In this document: one piece after another, positions 11,950 to 23,041 of the stretch
How positions within the stretch are numbered: the first letter of the stretch is position 1
How the letters are laid out: each line of letters opens with the position of its first letter
NCBI RefSeq assembly: GCF_000004075.3
Contig: NC_026658.2
Coordinates: 20,386,075 to 20,450,074, forward strand
Source of the DNA: Cucumis sativus
Taxonomy: Eukaryota; Streptophyta; Magnoliopsida; Cucurbitales; Cucurbitaceae
DNA: 64,000 bases
Reading direction: 5' to 3'
Program-made: the position numbers and the translations under genes
The notes under the pieces: model-generated
Told to the model about the DNA's origin: nothing
Database searches by the model: none
Seen by the model: the letters and a program-made list of their open reading frames with translations, nothing else

Positions 11950-12310
11950 CTTTTATAGAACAACGAACCAAAAACGATGCATCCATCGATGTAAAAAAAT
12001 GATTAACAAATCAATGGTCTACAAAGAAAATTGAACGTTAGGATCATAATACCAAAAAAAAAAAAAAAAGAAGAAGAACAATACACGATCGTGTAAGATT
12101 AGGTACAAAATTGTGTACCTTAGCTAACGTTCTCTTAGTTATATAATTTTTAGAGTGAGCGATCGTTTACCAAAGATAAGTGATCATTTTTGTTATGTAA
12201 TTAAATGATCATGTAGATAAAATACTTGACCTTGTACCTCATTCACACGATCATTTAATTACATAAGAATATAAAGTACACGATCGTATAGTTTAGTTGT
12301 ACATATAAAT
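11950..12310. repeat. Cluster of short palindromes based on ACGATCGT / GATCATTT
   Basis: ACACGATCGTGTA (about 12085), GAGCGATCGTTTAC (about 12158), AATGATCATGT, ACACGATCATTTAA and ACACGATCGTATAG (about 12280) recur in about 300 bases. Subterminal palindrome arrays like this are typical of DNA transposon ends, fitting the neighbouring protein fragment. No clear TIR boundary was found. Confidence 0.45.
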
Positions 12311-14651
12311 TGAAATGGAAAGTGTACTTATGTCTCTCAACAGTTAGTGTTTTTTTCAAGTGTTCGAAAAAAATCCTTCTTTCAGAATGAGCAGACGACA
12401 ATCATTTCTTTGTGCTTCATCTGCACACTTTTCCTCCACGCTAAGTATGTCTTCCACAAACTATCATCCACCAGTCACATGGCATCATATCATTCTATCT
12501 TTCTCAATTTGACCTACAAATCCAGTGGATTGAGTGGTTTAACCTCTAAGATAAGCACTACTATATCTACAGGTTTAACCTCAATCGATTTAACCATAGT
12601 CGGTTTTTTCACCAACATCAACTCTCTCTTGTTTCTTGCCTCAATAATGGATAATTTTTTGTAGTCACTCCCTCTTGAGGATGTTGGTTGTTTAGACTTT
12701 TTCTAAAATGCTTAATATTAGATAATCAAGCAACATATAATAACAAAGAACTACAAGGTTTTCACATATACATATCAATCGAGATTCTTCATTTAGAATA
12801 AAATGGTTGCTATTTTGAATCATTGAAGGTTGTTCCTCACATATTGGAAATTGGTGGCTAACCAATGTGAGATCTTCGACACTAGTTGCTGGTTATTGCT
12901 CACAAAGTAGAAGTGGTTGGCTGACCAATGTAAGATTTACAACAATATATAGATTCATAAATAAACTATAGATTAAAAATTAATATGGATTCGATTCATA
13001 TTAGAATATATGAGAAGATCTAAACAATTGGTTATATTATATATGATATAATATAAAATTAATATTATATATGATATAATATAATTTAAATTTATATTAT
13101 ATTTATATTTATATTAATTTAAATAAAAGAAAGTTATTCCTTGGGAGTTATTCTACGTAATGGGAGAACGACACCGGAGTAAAGCGGAAAGTTGACAAAC
13201 TTTTGAGAGAGGAGAAAAATTGCAAATGAGTTTTTTTTTTCCTTTGTGTACTCTACATTGAAGAGAAGAGTAAATGTGAAGTAAAATTAAATAAGGGTAT
13301 TTTTGTCATTTCGACCTAAATTTGTCCTAAATCTCAACTTTTTTTACAATCAATCTTAAAACTCTTTTTCTACCCCATTTTTGGCAATTTCCCAAGAATC
13401 TTGGTCATGTTTTTTTCTTCATTTTTCTTTTTAATTAAAGCTATTTTATCAATGAAATGGTTGAATGACTAATACTTTGATTTTGTTAATACAATGTAAA
13501 TATTGTTGAAATTTGTTAAGTATAAACAAATGTAATAAAATGTGTAAACTAAGAAATATTATAGTCTATCATTTAATTTTTTACCTACAAAATCATTAAA
13601 AAAAATTATTATTTCATACTTATAATTTCATAATTTTAAAAGAAATATGGTTTTGGTGGATGTTTTACCATTTCATTGCAACTTTTTTTTAGTCTTTTAG
13701 TGCAATTTTATCACACGTAGATTTAATGTTTGTGGTCATTTTCACATCCAAAATATAGAAGTTGCACTTTGTTAACTTTTTATCTCCTTAGTAAAAAAAA
13801 AAAAGAACATTTTGATTCCATAACCAAATTTAGTTAATGCTCTATGTTATTAAGGTCATAATGTAACTTTTCCATATTTCATAAATGATATTACATAATG
13901 ATATATGTTATTACACAACTAATTAACAAACCTTTCTATTTTTCATGTTATCTGGATATATAGATTAGATGATTAAGTTTGTAACGTATAAGCTCACGAT
14001 GTTAATGAATGAAATTTGAATTATGCAAACAAATCAAAATCAAATATACATTCGAAAAATGACAAAATTGTCCTTTTTGTTGAATAAATTCATTTTTCAC
14101 CCATTACGATGTGAAATATAAAAATGATATAAATATGAAAATATTGAAATGACTATTCCAATTTTATAAAATTAAGTTAAAACTACAATTTTTTTTGGCA
14201 AAATTGCATCAAATGACAAAAATATTTAGAAAATAAACGTTCATGGTACCTATTTTTTGCATATTGCGAATATGACAAAATTAGTAAATATTATACAGCT
14301 ATCGGATGATAATCGTAAGTTATCGGAGGGCTATCACACTGTAATCATTAGGCTATTAGACGTTAATCATAGAGTTATCGACTTTTAAATTTGTTATTTT
14401 TATAATTTAGAAAATGTAGTGACATGAATCATATTATCATAATTTATTTTTAAGATCTCTAATGTTGTTCGTGTGTGATTTTCATGCACGTGTTGTTTAC
14501 TAGTACGTAGGAAAAGACGAAAGTGAAGAAAAAAAAAAGGAAAATTAACATTTGAGGGGAACTTTTAAAAAATGTGTAATTTAATAAAAGAAATGTGTAA
14601 TTTAATTTTTAAAAAAAGCAACATACATGAGATGATATGAAATGAGATTCG
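12311..14651. other. Intergenic, strongly AT-rich
   Basis: No gene recognised. It includes an alternating AT block at 13025-13120 (repeated ATATGATATAATATAA) and a repeated TATCGGA/ATAATCGT motif set near 14300-14390. An open frame at 12347-12664 has no family motif. Confidence 0.5.
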
Positions 14652-14661
14652 TATATATAAT
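14651..14661 (+). promoter_or_regulatory. Probable TATA box of the PPR gene
   Basis: GTATATATAATC about 40 bases before the start codon, in an otherwise ordinary AT-rich upstream region. This places transcription start within roughly 15 bases of the ATG, giving a very short leader, or the real promoter is further upstream. Confidence 0.45.
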
Positions 14662-14695
14662 CAATTTGTTTCAAAATTTCTCTTAATTCCATTCA

Positions 14696-16216
14696 ATGGC
14701 TTTTACAAAACTCCATAGTTCTTCACTCATTTCTCCTCTCCCTTCAATCATTTCCTCCATCCGCTTTCTCTCTTCTCTTCTTCCCCAAATCCAACCCTCT
14801 AAAGATGCCGATTTGGTTTCACAAATCCTTCTTCACCATCACAATCCCTTCCATTCCATGGAATCTTCTCTTCAACTCCATTCAATCTCTTTTTCCTCTC
14901 ACCTCCTCGATCAAACCCTTCTCCGCCTCACCCACCACTCCAAAATCGCCCTCTCCTTCTTCGACTACGCCAACTCCCTCCCCTCCAACCCCATCTCCAC
15001 TACCTCCTACAATATCCTCCTTGATATTCTCGCCAAAGTCCGCCAGTTCGACGCCGCCTGGCATTTGATTCTTCAAATGGACCACAAGGGTACTGATACT
15101 TTCCTCTTGCTGATTCGCCGCTTGATTTCTTCAGGCCGCACTCGCCAGGCCATTCGAGCGTTTGATGACATTGAGGGGCTTACTGGAAATAAGGTAGGAA
15201 TTGATGATTTTTGCTATTTGTTGGATGTCCTTTGTAAATATGGCTATGTGAAAGTTGCGGTGGAGGTTTTTAACAAGAGGAAGGAGGAGTTTGGTGTTGA
15301 TGTGAAGATTTACACGATTTTGATATATGGATGGTGTAAGATTGGGCGATTTGAGATGGCGGAGAGGTTTTTGAAGGATATGGTTGAGCGTGGGATTGAG
15401 CCCAATGTGGTTACTTATAATGTTTTGTTGAATGGGGTTTGCAGGAGAGCGAGTTTACATCCAGAGGGAAGGTTTGAAAAGACGATTAGGCATGCAGAGA
15501 AGGTGTTTGATGAAATGCGGAAGAGGGGGATTGAGCCTGATGTGACGAGTTTCTCTATTGTGCTTCATGTTTATAGCCGTGCCCACAAGCCCGAGTTGTC
15601 GCTTGATAAGTTGAAGCAGATGAAAGAGCTTGGAATCTCTCCCACGGTGGCAACTTATACATCGGTGATCAAATGCCTCTGCTCTTGTGGGAGGCTTGAG
15701 GATGGTGAAAACTTGATTGAAGAAATGGTGAGAAGTGGAATTTCTCCATCTCCTACAACTTATAACTGTTTCTTCAAAGAGTATAGAGGTAGAAAGGATG
15801 GGGCTGGTGCTTTGAGGCTGTACAAGAAAATGAGAGAGGATTGTTTATGTGCTCCTAGTTTGCATACATATAACATATTACTAGCCTTGTTTTTGAATCT
15901 GGACAAGAAGGAGACTCTGAAAGAGTTGTGGAATGATATGAAAGAAAGCGGTGTAGGGCCAGATTTGGATTCATATACAACGATCATACACGGGTTGTGC
16001 GAGAAGCAGAGATGGAGTGAGGCTTGTCAATTTTTTGTTGAGATGATTGAAAGGGGGTTTCTTCCTCAGAAGGTTACCTTTGAGATGCTTTACAGAGGGT
16101 TGATACAATCTGATATGTTGAGAACTTGGAGAAGATTGAAGAAGAAACTGGAAGAAGAGTCTAAAACATATGGCTCTGAGTTAAAAAACTATCACATTAA
16201 GCCTTATATGAGATGA
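14696..16216 (+). CDS. Pentatricopeptide repeat protein, P class, organelle-targeted
   Basis: Intronless 506-aa ORF starting ATGGCTTTTACA. Residues 1-35 are rich in Ser, Leu and Ile with few acidic residues, suiting a mitochondrial or plastid transit peptide. From about residue 103 to 485 run roughly ten 35-residue PPR helix pairs, for example VKIYTILIYGWCKIGRFEMA (203-222), PNVVTYNVLLNGVCRR (236-251), PTVATYTSVIKCLCSCGRLE (316-335) and PDLDSYTTIIHGLCEKQRWS (422-441). No E, E+ or DYW tail follows, so it is a P-class protein, a group that usually binds specific organelle RNAs for splicing, stability or translation. Overall it looks like the At2g13420-type family, but orthology is from memory. 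The first 380 bases are unusually C-rich at third positions compared with the rest. Confidence 0.9.
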   Translation: MAFTKLHSSSLISPLPSIISSIRFLSSLLPQIQPSKDADLVSQILLHHHNPFHSMESSLQLHSISFSSHLLDQTLLRLTHHSKIALSFFDYANSLPSNPISTTSYNILLDILAKVRQFDAAWHLILQMDHKGTDTFLLLIRRLISSGRTRQAIRAFDDIEGLTGNKVGIDDFCYLLDVLCKYGYVKVAVEVFNKRKEEFGVDVKIYTILIYGWCKIGRFEMAERFLKDMVERGIEPNVVTYNVLLNGVCRRASLHPEGRFEKTIRHAEKVFDEMRKRGIEPDVTSFSIVLHVYSRAHKPELSLDKLKQMKELGISPTVATYTSVIKCLCSCGRLEDGENLIEEMVRSGISPSPTTYNCFFKEYRGRKDGAGALRLYKKMREDCLCAPSLHTYNILLALFLNLDKKETLKELWNDMKESGVGPDLDSYTTIIHGLCEKQRWSEACQFFVEMIERGFLPQKVTFEMLYRGLIQSDMLRTWRRLKKKLEEESKTYGSELKNYHIKPYMR

Positions 16217-16666
16217 TAATGATGATATGCAAGTGAGATTTAAATTGGACTCCAGAATTACACAACGTGTTTTGGTATGTGTATTTTTCCTTTATCTTTG
16301 TGCATATGTGATTTAGGGATCTTAAGAAACTTAGTGACAGGCTTCAACTTCAAGTAAGGCGTATTATGCCATGTGGATCAACCAAAAAGAAGAAATATCC
16401 ACGTGAACATTCCTATCAAGAGCTTTGAGGAGCCAAAATGGGTGTGATTCAATCGACTTAGTGCTTGTATTATCTATCTCGAACTGAAAGTTTGATTCCC
16501 CCACTCCTGTCAACATACAATGAGGAATGAGACCATAAGTTCAAGACTCGTCTGGAAAGTCCATCATCAGTTAGATTGTTTATTATAACTTAGCTTGTTT
16601 TGAACACAATTTCAATCAAATAAAATATTTTGCAGGGAGACCTCTTAACCTAAGCAGGTTCGGACA
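16217..16666. other. PPR 3' UTR and spacer
   Basis: Downstream region of the PPR gene up to the left LTR of the gypsy remnant. No gene seen. Confidence 0.5.
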
Positions 16667-17249
16667 TGGTGTAAAACCAAAGAGTGAGGAGATCTTTAGG
16701 GAAAGATAGTACAAGCAATTGGTTACATAGTAACTAACTAGGTAGTTTTAGTTAACTAGTAGAGAATTAATACAGAAACTAAAAGACAAAAAGACAGCTC
16801 TTCCCGAGTTTGTTTTGAAATGTATTGAAAGTTGGAATCCATCTGGTGTATATCCAAACCAACCTCCTACATTTTGAACAAAAATATTATGTTGTATGTC
16901 TCGTAGAGGAAGAGCCAAACTAGAGGAAGATTGGTTGGCTTTTTTTTAATGCTTGGAAATTCTTCAATGTATCTTTGTTAGGCTTACGTAATTTCCCCTT
17001 CCTTGAACAACTTGAAAGTTCATTTGTCACAATATCACCCTTCACATTTTCATCAGATAAATTGCCATTTTCTAGATAGTTTTCATTAGTTTTGAACTTA
17101 TGGATATTTCTACCAAGTATTGTACCAAAAATGTTGTCTTCGAAAGCATCAGTATCAATCTTGCTTTGTGCCTAAGATTTACTCTCTGAACTTAAGTTTC
17201 CCAATTAAAATTCTTTATTTTGTCTGAAGGAATTTTCAGCAACTTTGGC

Positions 17250-18192
17250 AAGTGTATTTGGCAGATTGTTGCTTGAAATTCCTTTACTTCATTGGCATTA
17301 TCCAGTAGTTATCAAGATTAGCGATGAAGAGATGGCTATTGATCTTCCTTGGATTGGCTCCATTTGTTTTTTTTTCTTTTTTGCCAAGGGCATTAGGACA
17401 ATCTTCTTGTTCATCCAATGGAATTCACATGTATTCTCCCTTCCTCTATGGATTGCTTGAACATCATATTGCCATGACCTTTCAAGCAAGATATGAAAAA
17501 CATCCATATCTAAAACGTCACACACAATTTTATCTTTATAAGTTCCTCCAATTGACAAAGGAATAGAGCAAATTTCACTAGTCTGGGCGTCTCCACCTTT
17601 CTTGATCCATCATATCTTGTAAGGATTAGAATGAGGCTCTGTTTTCAATTCGAGTGTAGCAACCAGCTTCATCTTCCTCAAAATTTTTACTACTGTCGCT
17701 ATCTATGATCATGTTGCACACCTTGCTTTAGATGGTACAACGAGTCTCGAAGAGGTTATGCTTTTGCTGATGGAAAAAATTACTTTTTGGAGCAATTAGT
17801 ACTCTTTGGTGTACACAAGATAATCTTTCTCCTTCATCGGGTTCTAAAATATCTTCATCTTGATAAAATTCTTCTTCCTGCTCTTCAATAAAGTCTTCAC
17901 CTTCCTCAAGAATGACTACAGTCTTTCTTTTTGGGCAATTTTTAGGCAAGAATTGGAGAGATGGTTGGTTTGACTACAACGGAAGCACTTGCTCATATTA
18001 GATCTTTGATAAAAATTCTTTGCTTGTTTTTTGGTAATTGCTTTAGTCTTCTTCCCATGTGCTGAGTAGGAGAAGAGTATGCAGCAGTTGGCTTACGATT
18101 AGTGTTGGTATTCCATGGACCCCTTGTGTTTTTCTTTGAATTCAAATCATTAATCTCTTCTACAGACTTTGCATAAGTTGCATAAGTAACTA
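17250..18192 (-). pseudogene. Gypsy gag C-terminus, basic region and aspartic protease remnant
   Basis: Read on the minus strand: KSVEEINDLNSKK (from about 18180), a Cys-poor trace of the zinc-knuckle zone, KLPKKKTVV-like residues then an acidic spacer EEGEDFIEEQEEEFYQDED (about 17830-17900). Then comes the protease region: LFETRCTI, MIIDSDSSKNF (the DSG motif altered to DSD), SIGGTYKDKIVCDVLDMDVF and LLERSWQYDVQAIHRGREN (17300-17560). Several frameshifts and the lost DSG make it inactive. Order matches plant chromovirus-like or related gypsy polyproteins. Confidence 0.8.
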
Positions 18193-20088
18193 TTGAAATT
18201 TATGTTCTAAAACTCGTAGTTTGTAATCATATATTCTATTCAATAAAGTCGTTATCGATACTATAATCTTAAATCCAATAAACTAAGGACTCGAGACTAT
18301 TATTGAGTAAACTTGAACTTTACGTAGAGATGTAAACATGGATCAAGTTCGAGTATATAGTCTATAGTATACGAATCGGTTACACATCTTATTTATGGGG
18401 GCACTATAGATGTGATCCGTTTTGTAGTTAGTACAAACGATGTAATTCTGAATCGTTCATGTCACACCCTTAACTGCAATACGACCAAAACACCAAAGTA
18501 AAGGGAAAAGGGTGCGACTTAGTTATAGTCTTTAAATTTTCTCATTGACTAATTTAACTTCAAAACCTTTTAAATACTTAGAGAAAATATAACGCAACAG
18601 AAGTCATACTGAACGCGAACACTTTCTTAATCCGAAAAACTTTACACGATCAATTTAGCCAAAACTTACACTTTATTAATAACAGACGTTTAATACAACA
18701 AGGTACAAAAAAATGAAGCCTCTCATTTTAGGGGTAAGACCAAGTGGATAGCTAGGGACATAGGGTGCAAGACGAAATTCATTCCCTTAAAGAATGAATC
18801 CAAGTCTTAAACAAGGAGCCTCATCCTTTCATTGGCCTGAGAGGGATTCGGTGTATAGGTTGGACCTTAAATCAATTGTTCAATAGTGGATCAGTGGGAC
18901 TTAAGGAGCAAGATGTAGTCTTGGAGGTAAAACGATACTTTGACCTAACCGAGATTACGAATAACCTGTGAGGATTAACTTACTTATCATGATTATATCA
19001 CATGAACACAAATATATCTATGGTGATGGGCGTGCAACTACGAGATTTTAGTGGAATGACCCGTTAGTTAACAAAGGTTGATTGACTCGGTCTAAAGAGT
19101 TTAACCAGTTAATCTCGGATTGTTATAGGTCTACTAGGTTCCCCCGCTAGCTAAAAAATAATCAACTTAGAACATTATGATAGAATAATTCGAATTGTTT
19201 GAATTAGGTAAAGAGAGAAAAAGCGATAGATACATGTAGACGTCTGTTATAAGTTAAAGATGGAGCTTTATGTTAAAATGTAAAAATATAAATACAGATT
19301 CATATTCAAAAGCTCGAAATTGATGGAAGTGGTCAAAGATGTGAAAAGTCAAAATGTTAACTTTTGATTTTCAGAAGTCAAACTTTGACTGGCTTTATAT
19401 CCAAATATGATTTGAATTTTAGAAAAATGAATGTGAATTCATGCTTGAGAGGTCAAAATTAGTCAAGACGGAAAAAATGTTAAAAAGTCAAAATGTTAAC
19501 TTTCGAATTGAAAAAGTCAAACTTTGAATTTGATTTAAATGTCAAATTACCAAACTGCCCTTAGACTAATTTGTTAAGATTTGGCAAACTCATCATATGT
19601 AAGTGTTGCATGTGATTTGTAAGTAGCTTCATGCATGTGAAACACCAACTTCACTAATAGTTAGTGAAATGTCAATTGGTGAGATAAATAAGCTCTTACA
19701 TGTGGTTTGCTCGTAAAGAGGTTTATTGCAAATATGAATGGTCTCTTGTCTTTTTAACAAGGTGAGATTTTATTTTGTAATTAAGAATTACAAAATAAAC
19801 CAATAACTCACTTTACCCTCCACACAACAAAATCTCAAAGCTAGATTCCTCCTTAAAATTCCATCTTTTCTCTCTCTAGTGGTAGTCCTGGCTTCGAGTT
19901 CGTGAGCAGATTGCGAAAAGTTCGTGAGGAGATCACAAGAAAATTAAAGTACTAAAGGTGAGTTTTTCTTTTAACCCTATCTTTGTTTCAATTAGGATTG
20001 TAATGCATGTTAATTACTAAAGTGTTTAGTTGCAATTAGAGTAAAGTTTGATCCTTATTTCGCTACGCATATCTACCATTTCCATTAG
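18193..20088. mobile_element. 1.9-kb noncoding insertion inside gypsy gag
   Basis: The gypsy reading frame breaks off at LGLSDVI (about 20090) and resumes at AKSVEEINDL (about 18175), so this segment is an insertion. It has no ORF with a recognisable motif. Its left part begins AACTATTGAAATTTATG; its right part ends ACCATTTCCATTAG. Inside, repeated words AAAAGTCAAA(A)TGTTAACTTT occur at about 19345 and 19485. A block from 18469 starts TGTCACACCC, the usual first bases of a gypsy LTR, and may be a second-level insertion. Class unknown; a large LTR or LARD-like element is plausible. Confidence 0.55.
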
Positions 20089-21100
20089 AAATGACATCAG
20101 AAAGACCTAAAAAAGATTGTAATCTTACTTTTTCCTTGATTTCAAACCTTAATCCACCAACAAATCAGACAATGAGGTATTGTTCATTCTCCAACAAACC
20201 AGTTCATTCTCCAACAAACCAGTTCTTGCACCAAACTGGTGGAATTGTTTTATGTAATCAACAACAATTCTGGTTCTTTGTTGGCAATTTTGGTAGTGAT
20301 TATAGAGGGTTTCGGTAGTGATTATAGAGGGTTTCTTCATAGTTGGGTGGAAGAAACCAAGTCTTCATCAACTTCTTCATTTTTTCCCATGAGGCAATAT
20401 GTTTTTTCCCATTTCTCCTCCTATTGACTTCAATTTGCTCCCACCAAGCTGAAGCTCCAGCCTTCAACTTTAATGTCACTAGATGTACCTTCTTCATCTC
20501 GGGAATATTCATGTAATTAAAAAAAAATCAATATTTTTCAACTAATAAAGGAAAACTTCAATATTACGTACTATCATAACTAGGAAGGTCAATCTTCATC
20601 TTAAATTTTGTCGATTCCCTTCTCCTTCCATCTACATGTGGCCAGACTCTTCTATTCTTGTCAATAAATAGCCTTTCTTGTAGTTCGTCATCAGAGGAAC
20701 TCCAATCTTAAGGTTCTTGATAAAATTCTTGGTTTCTTGGAAAAGATTCTTGATAATCTTGAAATGGTCTTATTCGTTCTTGGACTTCATATCTCCTTTA
20801 ATGATGAACTCGCCCAGGTCTATTAATTCCAGCACCACGGATGCCACGTTGCCTCCAGTTACAAATGAGTTCATGAGTTTCGTGATGAATATTTTTGAGG
20901 AGGTGCAAAGTTTTCAAGCCATTGCATGACTTCTTGAAGTGTAACTTCATTTCTTTCCACAGAAGCTTCCACGAACAACAAGCGTCTCTAGGAAGTTCTT
21001 GGAGAGAGGATGGGTGTTTCATCCGCCTCTTGGTATTTGAGCAAGTTTCTCTATTGCCATCGGGTTAGCACATCAGATAGCCATTTAGCCCAAAAACTTT
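20089..21100 (-). pseudogene. Gypsy gag remnant
   Basis: Minus strand, in order from about 21000: RGIRGAGINRPGR, RRVWPHVDGRRRE, KMKIDLPSYD, MKKVHLVTLKLKAGASAWWE (about 20430-20500), NGKKHIASWEKMKKLMKTWF, LPPNYEETLYNHYQNC, VDYIKQFHQFGART, and FVGGLRFEIKEKVRLQSF (20100-20145). This is the Retrotrans_gag pattern of plant Ty3/gypsy elements (GxAxxWWE, then W...M...F.P.Y). A 22-bp duplication near 20290-20335 repeats GTAGTGATTATAGAGGGTTT. Frame breaks mean no product. Confidence 0.8.
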
Positions 21101-21310
21101 TTGGCACTTTGATACCTATTTGGTGTAAAACCAAATAGTACTTTTGATTGAATGTATAATCTGGCTTTCAAAAGGAGAGGAGATGCTTTATTTATAGGAG
21201 AAAATAGTACAAGCAGTTGGTTGCATAGTAACTAAAACTAATAAAGAATTAATACAAAAACTAAAAGACAGCTAAAAGACATTTGTACATCAGGACAAGA
21301 CTAATGCTCA

Positions 21311-21759
21311 CAACAAAAACAAAAATGTAAAACAAAGGACAAGTTCACATACTTAGTATGGAGTATCTTTTGCCTTTAGTTAACTTTTCTTTTTTTTCAA
21401 AAGGTTGTTTAAAAGTCACACTTTAACACTTTTCTTTTTATTGATGGACGAGAGAGGAGGCTTAGAACCTTATGTCTTTACTAAAATCGTGAAATCTTTT
21501 AAGTTTTCTTCTGGCGTTGGACACTCACCATCCTTTTGTTTTTTCTTATTCTTATCCTTCATTATACTTACAATCAAAATGTCAAGGTATTTTGATTTCG
21601 TGAATAGAATGAGTCATATTTGTTTTATAGTCTTTTTAACATAAAGAATAGATTGAGATACTTAAGTAGAATAAGATATATCATCTTTCACTAGCTAAAA
21701 AATCACCCTCAACTTAATTTTTTATTGTCCTCGACCAAGGTGAACAAAGTTACTCAGAA
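21311..21759. other. Spacer, nothing recognised
   Basis: Between gypsy and copia remnants. An 79-codon open frame at 21405-21644 lacks motifs. Confidence 0.4.
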
Positions 21760-22800
21760 ATAGTAAGTTAAGTTAATTGCAAGGTTCGTTACTCTAGTTA
21801 CAAGGAAGTAAAGGAAAAGAGGGCATCAAATAAAGGAAAATTTTCACCTTGTCGCTATTGCAAAAAGATTAACCATGCTGAAAAAGAATTGTTGGTCTAA
21901 AAACAAGAAAAACTACCCTTGTGATTATTTCAACGAGAATGACCATACAAAAAAAGTTTTGTTATGCCAATTGAAACCAAACCCAATATTTTTAAGAGCA
22001 TGCAAATTGCGCCAACAATACTCAATAGACAAACTTCTTGTTTATGGCCTCTCTTATGTGTGATAAAGGATCAATTTCATGGCTTATTAAACAACAGATG
22101 TACTATCCACAATGCCAAAGATATCAATCTTTTGAGTTAAATTGACAAACCGTCTAAAGGAGTTTTTGGACATGGTAAGACATCTAGCTAAAGGTAAAGG
22201 AACAGATTTATATGTTCCAAAGTTATTCAAAACTTGGTATGACTCGGTTGTTTAAACAATTTTATGCGGATTTATAAGGACCAAGTTTGTGTCATTTACG
22301 ACACAAGAAATTGAAATTGTAAGGGTCAACATAGTTAGCACTGTTTTCTTTTTAAATGGTGACTCACTCTGTCTGTCTATCATGTACTAAATGCCAAAGT
22401 AGAAGAAGCAGAAAGTGACATCAACAACAAAAATAAAAAAAGCCTTCAAAATTCTGGGCTATTCTATCATATGGTTTGATGATTTTTCAAAATTTTACCT
22501 CATTTGACAAACTTTGTGAAAGTGGTCATGAAGGGAGGATTATAGAGACTACCTTTTCCAAAAGGTGGCAGTTTTATTAAAGCCAAATGAATTCGTACAT
22601 TAACAACAATGATGTTTGCAGTCCCATGCGTAACACATCCATTGGAAATATTAAATATTTGCAATATACTTATTGTATCTAGATGACTTGGGTGTATTTT
22701 TCAGTTAATAGAACTCAAGTTTTTGAAATTTTCAATCAAGTTTCAAAAATGGTATCTTTAGCTGAAACGAAGGCAGGTGAGAGATACATGTTGGATAATT
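21760..22800 (+). pseudogene. Ty1/copia gag-protease-integrase fragment, decayed
   Basis: Plus-strand traces: PCRYCKKINHAEK then CWSKNKKNYPCDYFNENDH (double zinc-knuckle zone, about 21840-21950), SRCTIHNAKDINLLS-like (protease neighbourhood, about 22090-22130), and YDTRN then a MVNNxFPLD-like zone. In the integrase region MMFAVPCVTHPL and MTWVYFSVNRTQVFEIFNQV (about 22680-22740) match the core DDFSR.xWVYFL segment. Many stops. Neither LTR was found. Confidence 0.6.
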
Positions 22801-23041
22801 GATTCTTAAAAACATATAATATGAAGACTTGCAAATTTTACCCTAATAGAATATGCAAGGAAGCTCAAGTAAACTATGTTTTGTTTGGAAAACCAATAAA
22901 AGAGCAAAGTATAATTTTTATTTCTCTTTACCACAACTACATTAATAACTATATCAGCTCCAACCCTAATTTACAATATTTAAAAGCTATTTTACAAACT
23001 ATTGTAAATATTAGAACAAGCTCGAATTACAAGACCTCATT
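22801..23041 (-). other. APC6 3' untranslated region
   Basis: Immediately downstream of the APC6 stop on the minus strand. AT-rich with no ORF of note; the poly(A) site was not located. Confidence 0.5.

Larger units (their letters stand above)
16667..21290 (-). mobile_element. Ty3/gypsy retrotransposon remnant, pol-less, with nested insertion
   Basis: Similar 180-bp ends start TGGTGTAAAACCAAAGAG at 16667 and TGGTGTAAAACCAAATAG at 21121. Both continue with AGTACAAGCA(A/G)TTGGTT(A/G)CA, AGAATTAATACA and ACTAAAAGACA; I read them as 3' and 5' LTRs of a minus-strand element. Just inside the 5' LTR is a primer-site-like GGTATCAAAGTGCCAA (reverse of 21101-21116). The body has gag, zinc knuckle and protease, but no reverse transcriptase or integrase. 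A 1.9-kb insert (18193-20088) splits gag from the knuckle. LTR outer limits are approximate. Confidence 0.65.

Noticed and set aside
14805..15068. 87-codon frame overlapping the PPR gene
   Set aside because: Pro/Ser/Thr-rich shadow caused by C-rich codons of the real frame.
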